Shown one piece after another: positions 27,473-36,080 of a DNA stretch of 64,000 nt; the stretch's first letter is position 1; the number at the start of each line of letters is the position of its first letter. Below the pieces are notes generated by a model, which was not told the origin of the DNA, made no database searches, and worked only from the letters and a program-made list of their open reading frames with translations. Source of the stretch: DAXETY01 sp051155755 (lineage in GTDB: Bacteria; Desulfobacterota; Desulfobacteria; Desulfobacterales; SG8-13); contig DAXETY010000010.1 in assembly GCA_051155755.1 (NCBI GenBank), positions 25,059 through 89,058 on the forward strand. The letters run 5' to 3'. The position numbers were made by a program, and so were the translations under genes.

Positions 27473-27981
27473 CGGACGGTTTCCGACCGAAGGTGAGATC
27501 ATCGGGGATCATGCAATTATTATGGCGCCTGCCGTGATATTGCCGAACCCGGAACAATTAGGATTTCATTTTATGACTTATCGACAATATTGTAACAAGC
27601 CAATGGGGTGAAATCCGTATTTTGCCGTTACCTTGTCAATCCGGGTCCGAATGCTTTCGAGTCGCGAAAACACAGGGGATGAAAACCATTCGAGCCGAGA
27701 TCCCGAGGAACAACGCACCCATGCTGTCCGTATTGAGTCAACAACCACCCGTGAAGTGGGTGGCTTGAATTTTCGGCCATCGACCGGGTTCTTTCATGAC
27801 CAACAGCATGGGTAGATTTTCTTCCCCGCCCACGGCGGTTGTGGACCCACATCAGTTCGAAATTGTTTACAAAATCAATAAGGACTCGTCACGAGGAAGG
27901 CAGCAGTTGCGGAGAATGCTGCAGTTTCAGGAGACGGGATCATCATCGGGCGACGGACCCCGATTGCGGTCGGCCAACTGC
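27473..27981. other. Intergenic region between ppsR and the ABC ATPase
   Basis: About 500 bases without a supported gene. AT-rich near 27520-27600, likely holding the leftward ppsR promoter (for example TTGTTA followed by TAAAAT at wide spacing). It contains hairpin-repeat copy 2 at 27739. A short rightward open frame from 27796 has no ribosome site and overlaps the ATPase. Confidence 0.45.
27739..27787. repeat. Small hairpin repeat, copy 2
   Basis: CAACAACCACCC with GTGAAGT and GGGTGG forms the same stem as the copy at 24503, with G-C and C-G pairs replaced by G-U and U-G; the tail TTTTCGGCC and GACCGG is also shared. Confidence 0.75.
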
Positions 27982-28743
27982 TTATTGGTTCCTGTGAAAA
28001 TTCATGTGGATGACTTTACCGCGGGTCGAAAAGCGATCTGCCGGGGAACCGTTTTCAAACGGTGAACCTTCAGCGGGCGTATAATGATCGGCAAATATCA
28101 CGCTCTCGATCCGGCCGTCTCCCAGCGCGGCGACGCGGTCTGCAATGAAAACGGCTTCTTTCCACTCACGAGTGGCGTAAATCGTCGTCATGTAAAATTC
28201 TTTGATGATTCGGGCAATATCGAGAAGCAGTTTCTGCCGGATACGGGTGTCCAGGGTTGACAGCGGCTCGTCCAACAGCAGAATGCGGGGCTGACGCGCC
28301 AGCGCTCGTCCCAGTTCCAGGCGCTGCTGCTCAACGACGGTCAACTGGCCGGGGTATTTATTTTCGACATCGACAAGACCCACTCTTTCCAGCAAATAGG
28401 CCACTCGCATTTGCTTGAGCATTTTTTTGCAGCGGCCGGCGGCAAACTCCAGATGCTGACGCACCGTGAGATGCGGCCAGAGGGATGGCTCCTGGAAAAC
28501 CATGGCAATCGACCGGGCGTGGGGTTTCATGTGACGACCCGGAAGACTGGCGATGCTGCCGTCGAGCCAGATCTCACCTTCTACAAGGGGCGCAAGGCCT
28601 GCGATCGATCGCAACAGCGATGTTTTGCCACTTTCCGATGCGCCCAGCAGTGCCATGCACTCACCGGGATAAACGTGCAGATCCGTCTTTTGCAGAACCC
28701 GTCTGTTTCCATATCCAATCGCGAGATTTTTTATCTTGACCAT
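27982..28743 (-). CDS. ABC transporter ATP-binding protein with degenerate signature and H-loop
   Basis: 253 aa from the ATG at 28743, overlapping the permease end by 13 bases. Walker A is GASESGKT (34-41), the Q-loop FQEP (83-86), Walker B LLLDEP (155-160) and the D-loop STLD (162-165), all normal for the FbpC/PotA subgroup. The signature that should be LSGGQ is LTVVE (134-138), and the H-loop His, expected before the EEA-like segment, is Arg192 in YATREWKEA. Both positions are directly involved in ATP hydrolysis, so the protein may bind ATP but hydrolyse it poorly. A C-terminal regulatory extension is short. Confidence 0.85.
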   Translation of the reverse strand: MVKIKNLAIGYGNRRVLQKTDLHVYPGECMALLGASESGKTSLLRSIAGLAPLVEGEIWLDGSIASLPGRHMKPHARSIAMVFQEPSLWPHLTVRQHLEFAAGRCKKMLKQMRVAYLLERVGLVDVENKYPGQLTVVEQQRLELGRALARQPRILLLDEPLSTLDTRIRQKLLLDIARIIKEFYMTTIYATREWKEAVFIADRVAALGDGRIESVIFADHYTPAEGSPFENGSPADRFSTRGKVIHMNFHRNQ

Positions 28744-30233
28744 TTCGGATGTCTCCCGGAAATTCCGATCGATACCATCGATGCCTGCACGAACCGAAAC
28801 AGACGCATGCGGTTCAAGCGCCGAAGCCGTTTCTTCCCGCCGCTGAATCCTGCGGCCAGTACCAGCACAAGCAGATTTACGCCAAAAAGGGCAACCAATG
28901 CCATGGGCTCGGTTGCCGTGATCGCTGGAACCATACCGGGTTCCACCAACGGTGGCGCGGCACCGGGCGGCGCCGGTGTTCCGGTGACCACACCCAGGGA
29001 CCTGCTCAAGACAAATGCAACTGCAGCGGACATGACCAGCCTTTGGGCGGATAACGGCATCAGGATCCGGCGATATCGATCCCAGGGCGAAGCCTGGTAC
29101 AACAAAGCAGCCTGCCGCATCGGGGCTGAAATGAAAAATACCGCGCCGTTCGTATAACCCACGCAAACGGCCAGAAATTGGGCCGCACTGCAAATCGTTG
29201 CCACCCAGAGTCCGACGTAAATGCCCTGGCTGAGTGTCAGATCGAGCGACGGGGAAAGGCCGGTGATTCCGACAGCCGGCAGGAGAAGAAACAGCCATCC
29301 TTTCAGCGTCCACCGGAGTTGGACCTGTCTCCGGAAGTTTTCCGAACCCCCCTCGGCCGAAACCGGCAACAACATCGCCGCCATGAAAGCGGCAAGGCCG
29401 CCCAGGACGACATGTGATCGGACGATCTTTTCAGCGGGCAAAACGCCCGGGTTGAAAACGGAAGGGAAAGCCGACAGCAGCAGCGGCAACAGGATCGTCG
29501 CCGCCAGCAAAATCATCATGGCGGTCAATGCCGCAATGCAGGTTTTGCTGCAGGTTTCTCCGGTGACGTAGGACCTTCCATTTGCCCCTTCGCATTCGGC
29601 TTGCATTCGATGGATCTCTCGTGTCAGCCGACCGGAAACAAGGACGGCAGCAAAGAAAAACGGCATCAGTTGCACCGCAGCCGGCAGTATCTCCCGGGAT
29701 GCGCCACTGCCCGGTGTCCATACGGTCGATAGGGTATGCAGCCGGTACACAGCGGGAATCATATAATCGAATAGACAGAAAACAAACACGAGGCCCGCCC
29801 CCGTCAACGCGAAGGGAACCACCAGGGGAAGCTTGATGCGGCAAAACACCGGAATGGATGAACGGTAGATGATGGCTGCCTCCGTTACCCTGCGGTCCAC
29901 ATGGATCAACCGCCAGAGGGTCGGCAATGCCACCAGCGGAAAATACGCGATGGCCTGTTCGGCTGCCGCCGCAAGCAAATATTCATTGAACATCAGGGTT
30001 GGTTCGAGAAGGTGAAGGGCCTCATCACGGGTGGCCGGGTCGATCAGCTGCGGCACGAAACGCCATATGAAACCGTGGGCGGGCAAGCAAAGCGGCAACA
30101 ACAGCATCCACAGCCAGAACCGCTTTCCCGGGACATCCGGGCGGGATGCCAGAAGCGCGAAAGGAAGGCCGATTGCCGAGGCAAGAATGGTTGCGATCAA
30201 GGCCAGCTGCAAACTGCTAACAAGGCTGCTCAT
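28731..30233 (-). CDS. ABC transporter permease, iron(III)/thiamine type (FbpB/ThiP-like)
   Basis: 500 aa with about 12 membrane segments in two permease halves, as in FbpB and ThiP. EAA-like loops are recognisable: AAIIYRSSIPVFCRIKLPLV (first half, about 140-160) and LYQASPWDRYRRILMPL (second half). It uses the ATPase gene overlapping its 3' end. No periplasmic binding protein is encoded next to it, so the substrate (iron or another oxyanion/cation) cannot be named with confidence. Confidence 0.82.
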   Translation of the reverse strand: MSSLVSSLQLALIATILASAIGLPFALLASRPDVPGKRFWLWMLLLPLCLPAHGFIWRFVPQLIDPATRDEALHLLEPTLMFNEYLLAAAAEQAIAYFPLVALPTLWRLIHVDRRVTEAAIIYRSSIPVFCRIKLPLVVPFALTGAGLVFVFCLFDYMIPAVYRLHTLSTVWTPGSGASREILPAAVQLMPFFFAAVLVSGRLTREIHRMQAECEGANGRSYVTGETCSKTCIAALTAMMILLAATILLPLLLSAFPSVFNPGVLPAEKIVRSHVVLGGLAAFMAAMLLPVSAEGGSENFRRQVQLRWTLKGWLFLLLPAVGITGLSPSLDLTLSQGIYVGLWVATICSAAQFLAVCVGYTNGAVFFISAPMRQAALLYQASPWDRYRRILMPLSAQRLVMSAAVAFVLSRSLGVVTGTPAPPGAAPPLVEPGMVPAITATEPMALVALFGVNLLVLVLAAGFSGGKKRLRRLNRMRLFRFVQASMVSIGISGRHPKWSR

Positions 30234-30720
30234 CGCTTGCGATCGTTTCCTATCTTCGGGCTTGCGGGCACAACCCCTGATTCAGCCGAATTCGGGTCAT
30301 GTCGTTACCCAATTTCCGGAGAGCAAAACGTTTGCAGTCGCCGGAATGACACACACGGTTATGACGAAAACTCCGGCTGCATTATCCAACGATTCCCAAG
30401 GAATTCCATAGCAAGGTCCGGCGACTGCAAACGTGATGTTATAAAATCAAAAACCGGGATTCCTTTCAATCGGAAGAATTTCGTATTTTGTTCTGGTACT
30501 TTTGTACTAGACGACATGCATTTACCATACGTTGCGCTTCATCTGACATGCGCATAATCGGGTAAGCCGGATCGCAGAAGAATATGGATGACAACGACGA
30601 GGAATCGATTGGCGGCAACCCTGTCAAGGTAACTTCTTTGCCCTAAAAATAAAATATTATCAAAGGATTAATTAAAATCTAACATCATTTTTACGCTTGC
30701 CAAAACTCGTTTCGGCAGGT
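30234..30720. other. Intergenic region upstream of the ABC permease
   Basis: No gene is supported in the 790-base gap from 30234 to 31023. This part holds the long inverted repeat at 30328-30434 and AT-rich DNA (30435-30520 and 30640-30690) that may include promoters. The remainder is the MITE-like element and a short lead into gspF. Confidence 0.45.
30328..30434. repeat. 18-bp perfect inverted repeat with 71-nt spacer
   Basis: ACGTTTGCAGTCGCCGGA at 30328-30345 and its exact reverse complement at 30417-30434. It is next to the 5' end of the leftward permease gene. It could be a small non-autonomous element or a cruciform/regulatory site. Confidence 0.75.
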
Positions 30721-30727
30721 AAACTTT

Positions 30728-30879
30728 GATGAAGTCGTAAAAAGTCCAAATATACTCAAATCCGTCATTCCCGCGAAAGCGGGAATCTCGAAATTATAGT
30801 TATTGCTGCATGTTAAACTCGAGACCCCCGCCTGCGCGGGGATGGCACACTGTGAAGACGGACTTGTTACGAACTCATC
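30728..30879. repeat. MITE-like element, copy 2
   Basis: The ends GATGAAGTCGTAAAAAGTC (left) and GACTTGTTACGAACTCATC (right) are imperfect inverted repeats. The interior has the ATTCCCGCGAAAGCGGGAAT hairpin, AAATTATAGTTATT and CGCCTGCGCGGGGATG, in the same order as the copy at 11784. AACTTTGAT occurs at both flanks (30722-30730 and 30880-30888), partly overlapping the left end, a possible target duplication. Confidence 0.78.
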
Positions 30880-31023
30880 AACTTTGATATGTTCCGAAAT
30901 TGAGCGGTTGTCGGGGTTGCCGCCCTGGTGCAACATATTGCATACTGCACGGGGGCGAACCAATCCTGGGAAGAGACCCCTCAACTCGATCTTCCGATTG
31001 CGAACAAAGGGTTCCAAAACGGT

Positions 31024-32247
31024 ATGCCGGTATACGAGTACAACGCGCTGGATCAGCGCGGTAAAAATATCAGCGGCATCATCAACGCCGACAGCGCGGT
31101 CGCTGCGCGCCAGAAGCTGAGGTCATCCAGCAATTTTCCGGTCTCCATCAAGGAGGTTTCCGAAGATGCAACCTCCCGCAGGGCCGGCCGGGGCATCCGC
31201 ATGCCCTTTGCGCGCGTGCGGGAGCGGGATGTAACCATGATGACACGCCAGCTGGCGACACTGGTCGGTTCCGGCTTTCCGCTGGTCTCGGCCCTGGACG
31301 CATTGATCCCGCAGATCCGTTCCATCGCCTTTAACAAGGTAATGGCCCGGATCAAGAACTCGATCCTGGAGGGCAACAGCTTTGCCGGCGCCCTGACACT
31401 GTATCCGGAGGTGTTTACACCGCTGTATAAAAACATGGTCCGCGCCGGTGAAAGTTCAGGGACCCTGGAAATCGTTCTGGCCCAGCTGGCCGAAATCATG
31501 GAAAAGCAGCAGGAGCTGAAAAACCGCATCCGGTCCGCCCTGGCCTACCCGATTTTAATGACCGTCCTGGGCTCGGCGGTACTGGTCCTGCTGCTCATCT
31601 ACATCGTGCCGACCATCACCGGCATGTTCGAAGACATGAACCAGGTGCTGCCGGCTCCGACGCGGTTTTTAATCGGCCTCAGCGACTTGCTGAAAGCATA
31701 CTGGTGGATCATTGTCGTGGCGATTGTCGCCGGCTATGTGGCGATCCAGCAGTTCAAAAAGACAACCCGGGGCCGCCATCTGATTGACAAGCTGATGCTG
31801 ACCTTTCCTGTCAGCGGTGAGTTGATCCGGAAGCTGACAGTCGCCCGGTTTTCGCGTACGCTGGGATCGTTGCTGGCCAACGGTGTTCCCATGCTTTCGG
31901 CCCTGGACATTGCCAAGAATATTGCCGGCAACGTGGTGATATCGCATTCGGTGAACATCGCCGCCAGAGAAGTCGGACAGGGGCAGGGGCTGGCCAATGC
32001 GTTGTCGGCAACCCGCGTATTTCCGGACCTCACCATCCAGATGATTCAGGTTGGCGAGCAGAGTGCGGAGTTGGAGGCAATGCTCGCGAAGATGGCGGAC
32101 GTGTTTGAAAACGAGGCCGAATCGAGTATAATGAGTCTCACTTCGCTGCTCGCCCCGGTATTGATTCTGATCATGGGTGTAATTGTCGGCTTCATCGTGC
32201 TTTCGATCTGCTTGCCGATATTCGAAATGAGCCAATTGATCCGGTAG
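31024..32247 (+). CDS. gspF: Type II secretion inner-membrane platform protein GspF
   Basis: 407 aa from the ATG at 31024. Starts with the GspF-typical MPVYEYNALDQRGKNISGII; two T2SSF domains follow (TRQLATLVGSGFPLVSALDA and the second half VARFSRTLGSLLANGVPML), separated by a membrane helix near LMTVLGSAVLVLLLIYIVPT, and a last helix near the C-terminus. GspF anchors the ATPase GspE at the inner membrane. First visible gene of the secretion operon; the ribosome site is weak. Confidence 0.93.
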   Translation: MPVYEYNALDQRGKNISGIINADSAVAARQKLRSSSNFPVSIKEVSEDATSRRAGRGIRMPFARVRERDVTMMTRQLATLVGSGFPLVSALDALIPQIRSIAFNKVMARIKNSILEGNSFAGALTLYPEVFTPLYKNMVRAGESSGTLEIVLAQLAEIMEKQQELKNRIRSALAYPILMTVLGSAVLVLLLIYIVPTITGMFEDMNQVLPAPTRFLIGLSDLLKAYWWIIVVAIVAGYVAIQQFKKTTRGRHLIDKLMLTFPVSGELIRKLTVARFSRTLGSLLANGVPMLSALDIAKNIAGNVVISHSVNIAAREVGQGQGLANALSATRVFPDLTIQMIQVGEQSAELEAMLAKMADVFENEAESSIMSLTSLLAPVLILIMGVIVGFIVLSICLPIFEMSQLIR

Positions 32248-32434
32248 TTTCCATGCGTTGACGGCCGAAAGGGGCAAGCGCATGGCAGCGCTCGGTGCAT
32301 CCTTCATGTTCGCGTTGGCACGGTGACGCGGCCGGTACTTGTCCCGCTCCTGCAAACGTTGAATGTGGAACACCGAATGTGATATTCAACAATTTAAAAC
32401 GCTCAGTTTAGGTATAACCACTTTCGGAGGGATA

Positions 32435-32881
32435 ATGGTTCCATACCGTTCAGACAACCGGGGCTTTTCACTGATCGAGTTGATGGTGGTGATCGTCATA
32501 CTCGGCATCCTGGCCGCATTCATCGGTCCCAAGCTCATGGGGCGCACCGAACAGGCCAAAGCGGTTCAGACCCGGGTTCAAATCGAAAGCCTCGAGACGG
32601 CGCTGAAGCTCTACAAACTCGACAATGGATTCTATCCGAGTACCGAACAGGGGCTGCAGGCGCTGGTGGAAAAACCCGAAACCGGCAATGTCCCCAGAAA
32701 TTGGCGGGCAGAGGGTTACCTGGAAAAAGGCCAGGTGCCCACAGATGCCTGGAAAAACGATTTTATTTATCTGGCGCCGGGAACCCACGGTGATTACGAC
32801 ATTACCTCCTACGGCGCCGACGGCGTCCCGGGCGGTGAAGGCGACAACAAAGATATCAACAACTGGGAGCTCGATTCTTAA
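32435..32881 (+). CDS. gspG: Major pseudopilin GspG
   Basis: 148 aa from the ATG at 32435, right behind CGGAGGG. The prepilin signal is RGFSLIELMVVIVILGILAA, cleaved after Gly with Glu at mature position 5. The C-terminal region has PSTEQGLQALVEKP and the calcium-site segment SYGADGVPGGEGDNKDI, hallmarks of the major pseudopilin. It forms the periplasmic pseudopilus that pushes substrates out. The 187 bases before it might contain a separate promoter. Confidence 0.95.
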   Translation: MVPYRSDNRGFSLIELMVVIVILGILAAFIGPKLMGRTEQAKAVQTRVQIESLETALKLYKLDNGFYPSTEQGLQALVEKPETGNVPRNWRAEGYLEKGQVPTDAWKNDFIYLAPGTHGDYDITSYGADGVPGGEGDNKDINNWELDS

Positions 32882-33118
32882 TTATCCGGTCTTCATATTT
32901 TCTTTGAAAGCGTCCGGGGAAGCGGAGCCAAACGATCGGAACCGGCAACCAGCATCTTGCGCCGGGTGGCGGCTTGGATCCGGCCGAAATATTCATCCGG
33001 GGTGGCTGCTGCGGGCCGAATTCGTAAATCCACCCGGCTCGTTATACCGGTTTGCATGGCCGCAAGCCCCCACTGCCGGCAGGGCGAAACACATCGTCCC
33101 GCCGATACCTGAAACCCC

Positions 33119-33736
33119 ATGACAGCGAATCTCTTCGATCACCCAGCCCAGCCGTACCGATTTTCCAATAAATCCCCAATGGGCTGCAACTGCCGGGATT
33201 GGGCTTACGCAGACCTTCGGCCGGTAACTTACCGCCACCGGTCGACCGCCGGATTCACGCTGATTGAAATCACCGTGGTGGTGTTTCTGATCGGCATCCT
33301 GCTACTGGTCGCCATGCCGCGCCTGCCGGAAGCGCCGCTGACCGATCATACGCGCAAAGCCTCCCGCTGGCTGGTTTATACTGTCAAAGAACTGAAGCAA
33401 CGCTCGGTCCGCGAACAAAAAACCTACAGTCTGCAGCTGGACATGGACGCCAATCGGTTCTGGATCATCCGTGAAGACATGTCGGAAGAAGAGAAATTGG
33501 CCGCCGAAGAAGAAGCCTATCGCCCCGGCGACAATGTGCGCATCACCGATGTCGAATTTCCGCAGCGGGATCAGGTGACCGTCGGCAGGTCCGAAATCCG
33601 TTTCTACCCGAGAGGTTATTCGGATCGGGCCATCATTCATATCGACGACGGCAAGCAGCGCTATTCGTTTCGTGTCGAACCGTTTTTGTCCAGCGTAAAG
33701 ATCTATGAAACCTATGTCGGGTATAAAAAGGGATAG
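33119..33736 (+). CDS. gspH: Minor pseudopilin GspH
   Basis: 205 aa as annotated from 33119; an ATG at 33179 would shorten the unusually long leader before the processing site. The signal is TAGFTLIEITVVVFLIGILL. The rest has the GspH-like beta-rich domain (KQRSVREQKTYSLQLDMDAN and the ending KQRYSFRVEPF). It overlaps gspI by 32 bases, with a 237-base gap from gspG that shows no gene. GspH sits near the pseudopilus tip complex. Confidence 0.85.
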   Translation: MTANLFDHPAQPYRFSNKSPMGCNCRDWAYADLRPVTYRHRSTAGFTLIEITVVVFLIGILLLVAMPRLPEAPLTDHTRKASRWLVYTVKELKQRSVREQKTYSLQLDMDANRFWIIREDMSEEEKLAAEEEAYRPGDNVRITDVEFPQRDQVTVGRSEIRFYPRGYSDRAIIHIDDGKQRYSFRVEPFLSSVKIYETYVGYKKG

Positions 33737-34160
33737 GGGCAACGCGATCACGGATGCCGGTTCTTCCGGAACCTGCGCCGGCTTTACCCTCCTGGAGATG
33801 ATGGTGGCCGTGGCGGTCATCTCCATTGTTTTGCTGGCCGTGTATCGTCTGCACTCTCAGACCCTGCTGATGAACCAATCGGCTCAGTTTTACAGTCTGG
33901 CACCGCTGCTGGCCCAGGAAAAACTGGCCGAGCTGGCGATCGCCGAAGACATCGATCTGCTGGAACAAAAAGGGGCTTTCGGCGAAAACTACCCCGGCTA
34001 TGGCTGGGAGTTCAGCACCGAGGTGGTCACCCCCGGATCCCTGAAACACACCGCAGACCGTTTTCGGCGCATCGACCTGAAGCTGACCTTTAACCAGGAT
34101 GAACTATCTTACGACGTCCGCACCTACCGGCTTCAGCAGCCGGAAGACGATGGGCGTTAG
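33705..34160 (+). CDS. gspI: Minor pseudopilin GspI
   Basis: 151 aa. Prepilin signal CAGFTLLEMMVAVAVISIVL; the mature part has the QEKLAELAIAED helix typical of GspI. It begins within gspH and overlaps gspJ by 11 bases if gspJ starts at 34150. GspI starts assembly of the minor pseudopilin tip with GspJ and GspK. Confidence 0.88.
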   Translation: MKPMSGIKRDRGNAITDAGSSGTCAGFTLLEMMVAVAVISIVLLAVYRLHSQTLLMNQSAQFYSLAPLLAQEKLAELAIAEDIDLLEQKGAFGENYPGYGWEFSTEVVTPGSLKHTADRFRRIDLKLTFNQDELSYDVRTYRLQQPEDDGR

Positions 34161-34896
34161 GCAGCCGGGCACAGGCGCTATGAATACGGGCTTGAATCGA
34201 CATCTCCGCACCAATCGCCGGCCGCCGCTCGGTTTTACGCTGCTGGAAATCCTGGTTGCCATGTTCATTTTCGGCATCGTGGTGACGACCGTTTTCGGTT
34301 CTTTTCACGGTGTCTTCGGCAATGTCGAACAGCTCGAAGACAGCATGAACGCCTTCAGTATGGCACGGGACAGCTTCGACCGGATCACCGCCGACCTGCG
34401 AGCGATCCATGTGACCCCGGCCGTCGCGTTCTCTCCGCCGGCAGAGGCCGACGACCAGGACCTCTTTCGACTCACCGGCGAGGCCGACACCGGTGTGGAC
34501 GGCGACTTCAGCCGCCTGCGCTTCACCTCGCGCGCACATCTGCCGATCGGCGACGATCGCCGCAACGGCATCGCCGAGGTGATCTATTACGTCACGCAAG
34601 AAACGGACGGCACCCGGGTGCTGCGCCGATCCGACCGCCTGGAGCTTTCCGAAACGGAAGCGCCGAGCGGGGACGATCCGATTCTGAGTGAACAGGTCCG
34701 TGTGTTTCGGATCGGTCTTTACGACGCCGAAGGCGAGGTGCTCGAACGCTGGAATTCGGATTCGGAAGAATATGATTACGCCACGCCGCGGGCGATTCGC
34801 GTGGAACTGGAAATCGGCGACGACAGCTACGCCCGGGGGTTCGATACCGTGATATGGCTGCCGCAATACCGGGAGAAGGTAGAGGCCAACCGCTAA
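34150..34896 (+). CDS. gspJ: Minor pseudopilin GspJ
   Basis: 248 aa using the ATG at 34150 inside the end of gspI; the ATG at 34180 is an alternative. Signal PLGFTLLEILVAMFIFGIVV, then SMARDSFDRITADLRAI and YYVTQETDGTRVLRRSD, which fit GspJ. Overlapping genes throughout this stretch point to one operon. It belongs to the trimeric GspI-J-K tip. Confidence 0.88.
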   Translation: MGVRQPGTGAMNTGLNRHLRTNRRPPLGFTLLEILVAMFIFGIVVTTVFGSFHGVFGNVEQLEDSMNAFSMARDSFDRITADLRAIHVTPAVAFSPPAEADDQDLFRLTGEADTGVDGDFSRLRFTSRAHLPIGDDRRNGIAEVIYYVTQETDGTRVLRRSDRLELSETEAPSGDDPILSEQVRVFRIGLYDAEGEVLERWNSDSEEYDYATPRAIRVELEIGDDSYARGFDTVIWLPQYREKVEANR

Positions 34897-34943
34897 CATT
34901 TGTAACGGATCGTTGATTGCGTCGTTTGAACCTGCATACCGAC

Positions 34944-36023
34944 ATGAAACCGCTGATGCCGCTGAAAAACCGGCGCGGGATGGCGCTGTTGATCACACTG
35001 ACGGTGATCTCGCTGCTGATGATCACCACGGTGGAGCTCAACCGCAGAACCCGCAGTGACGTCCAATCCACGGCCATTGCCCGGGATCGCTATATGATAT
35101 CGGAGATGCTGACATCCGGGGTTCACCTGGCATTGGCGCTGCTGGCCGAAGACCGCAGAGACAGCGAGGCGGATTCACTCCAGGAGGACTGGGCCGATCC
35201 CGATAAAATCCAATCGCTGCTGCAGTCGATTCCCTTCGATCAAGGCGAGATCGCCCTGCAGATCAGCGACGAACGCAGCCGCGTGCAGGTAAACGCACTT
35301 GTTAAATTCCCGGAAGGTCGCGAGTTCAATGAAAACCAGCGCCGGCTCTGGGAGCGCATATTGCGGGTTGCCATGCTGGCCCATGAGCAGACCGAAGAAA
35401 CCGATTCGGTCAGCACCATCGTCAACTCCTTGAAAGACTGGATGGATTCGGGGGACGACGACGCCATTACCGGGCTGACGGGCGCCGAATCGGATTTTTA
35501 CCAGGATCTGTCACCGCCCTACGGCTGCCGTAACGGAATGTTTACCCACCCGGCCGAAATCCTTCAGGTCCAGGGAATGACACCGGAGCTGTTTTACGGC
35601 GACAAAGAGATCCCCGGTCTGATAGACTATCTGACGGTGATGGGAATGACCGACGACGGCGGCGGACGTTTTACCTTCGACGGAAGGATCAACATCAATA
35701 CCGCGCCGCTTCCCGTATTAATGGCGCTGCTGCCGGAGGAAAATCAGGACCTGGCGGTGGCCATCGATGAATACCGGCAGGAAAAGGACGGGGAGAACTA
35801 CGTGCACGATCTGACCAGCCCGACCTGGTATCGCAACGTGCCCGGTGCCGGCGATATTACCATCGACGCGGATCTGATCACCACGCGCAGTGATTTTTTC
35901 CGCATTGACGTGCAGGCCAAACGCAACGGGATCGAGAACGCCGCAACGGTCTTCATACAGCGGGAGCCCATCGGAGAATCCGATCAAATTCGCTGCCGTA
36001 TCTTGAGCTGGGAACAGGATTGA
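34944..36023 (+). CDS. gspK: Minor pseudopilin GspK
   Basis: 359 aa from the ATG at 34944 (a TTG nine codons earlier is possible). The signal RRGMALLITLTVISLLMITT lacks the Glu at mature position 5, as is normal for GspK. The large alpha domain contains SLKDWMDSGDDDAITGLTGA and INTAPLPVLMALLP (helix-hairpin-like). GspK caps the pseudopilus. Confidence 0.9.
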   Translation: MKPLMPLKNRRGMALLITLTVISLLMITTVELNRRTRSDVQSTAIARDRYMISEMLTSGVHLALALLAEDRRDSEADSLQEDWADPDKIQSLLQSIPFDQGEIALQISDERSRVQVNALVKFPEGREFNENQRRLWERILRVAMLAHEQTEETDSVSTIVNSLKDWMDSGDDDAITGLTGAESDFYQDLSPPYGCRNGMFTHPAEILQVQGMTPELFYGDKEIPGLIDYLTVMGMTDDGGGRFTFDGRININTAPLPVLMALLPEENQDLAVAIDEYRQEKDGENYVHDLTSPTWYRNVPGAGDITIDADLITTRSDFFRIDVQAKRNGIENAATVFIQREPIGESDQIRCRILSWEQD

Positions 36024-36080
36024 TGCTATAATCGGCATGTTGGCCTTTACCGGGCCGGCCGTGTCGAAGGCACAAAGGCT

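Noticed and set aside
27796..28065. 89-codon plus-strand open frame
   Set aside because: No ribosome site, overlaps the ABC ATPase gene in antisense and has no recognisable domain.
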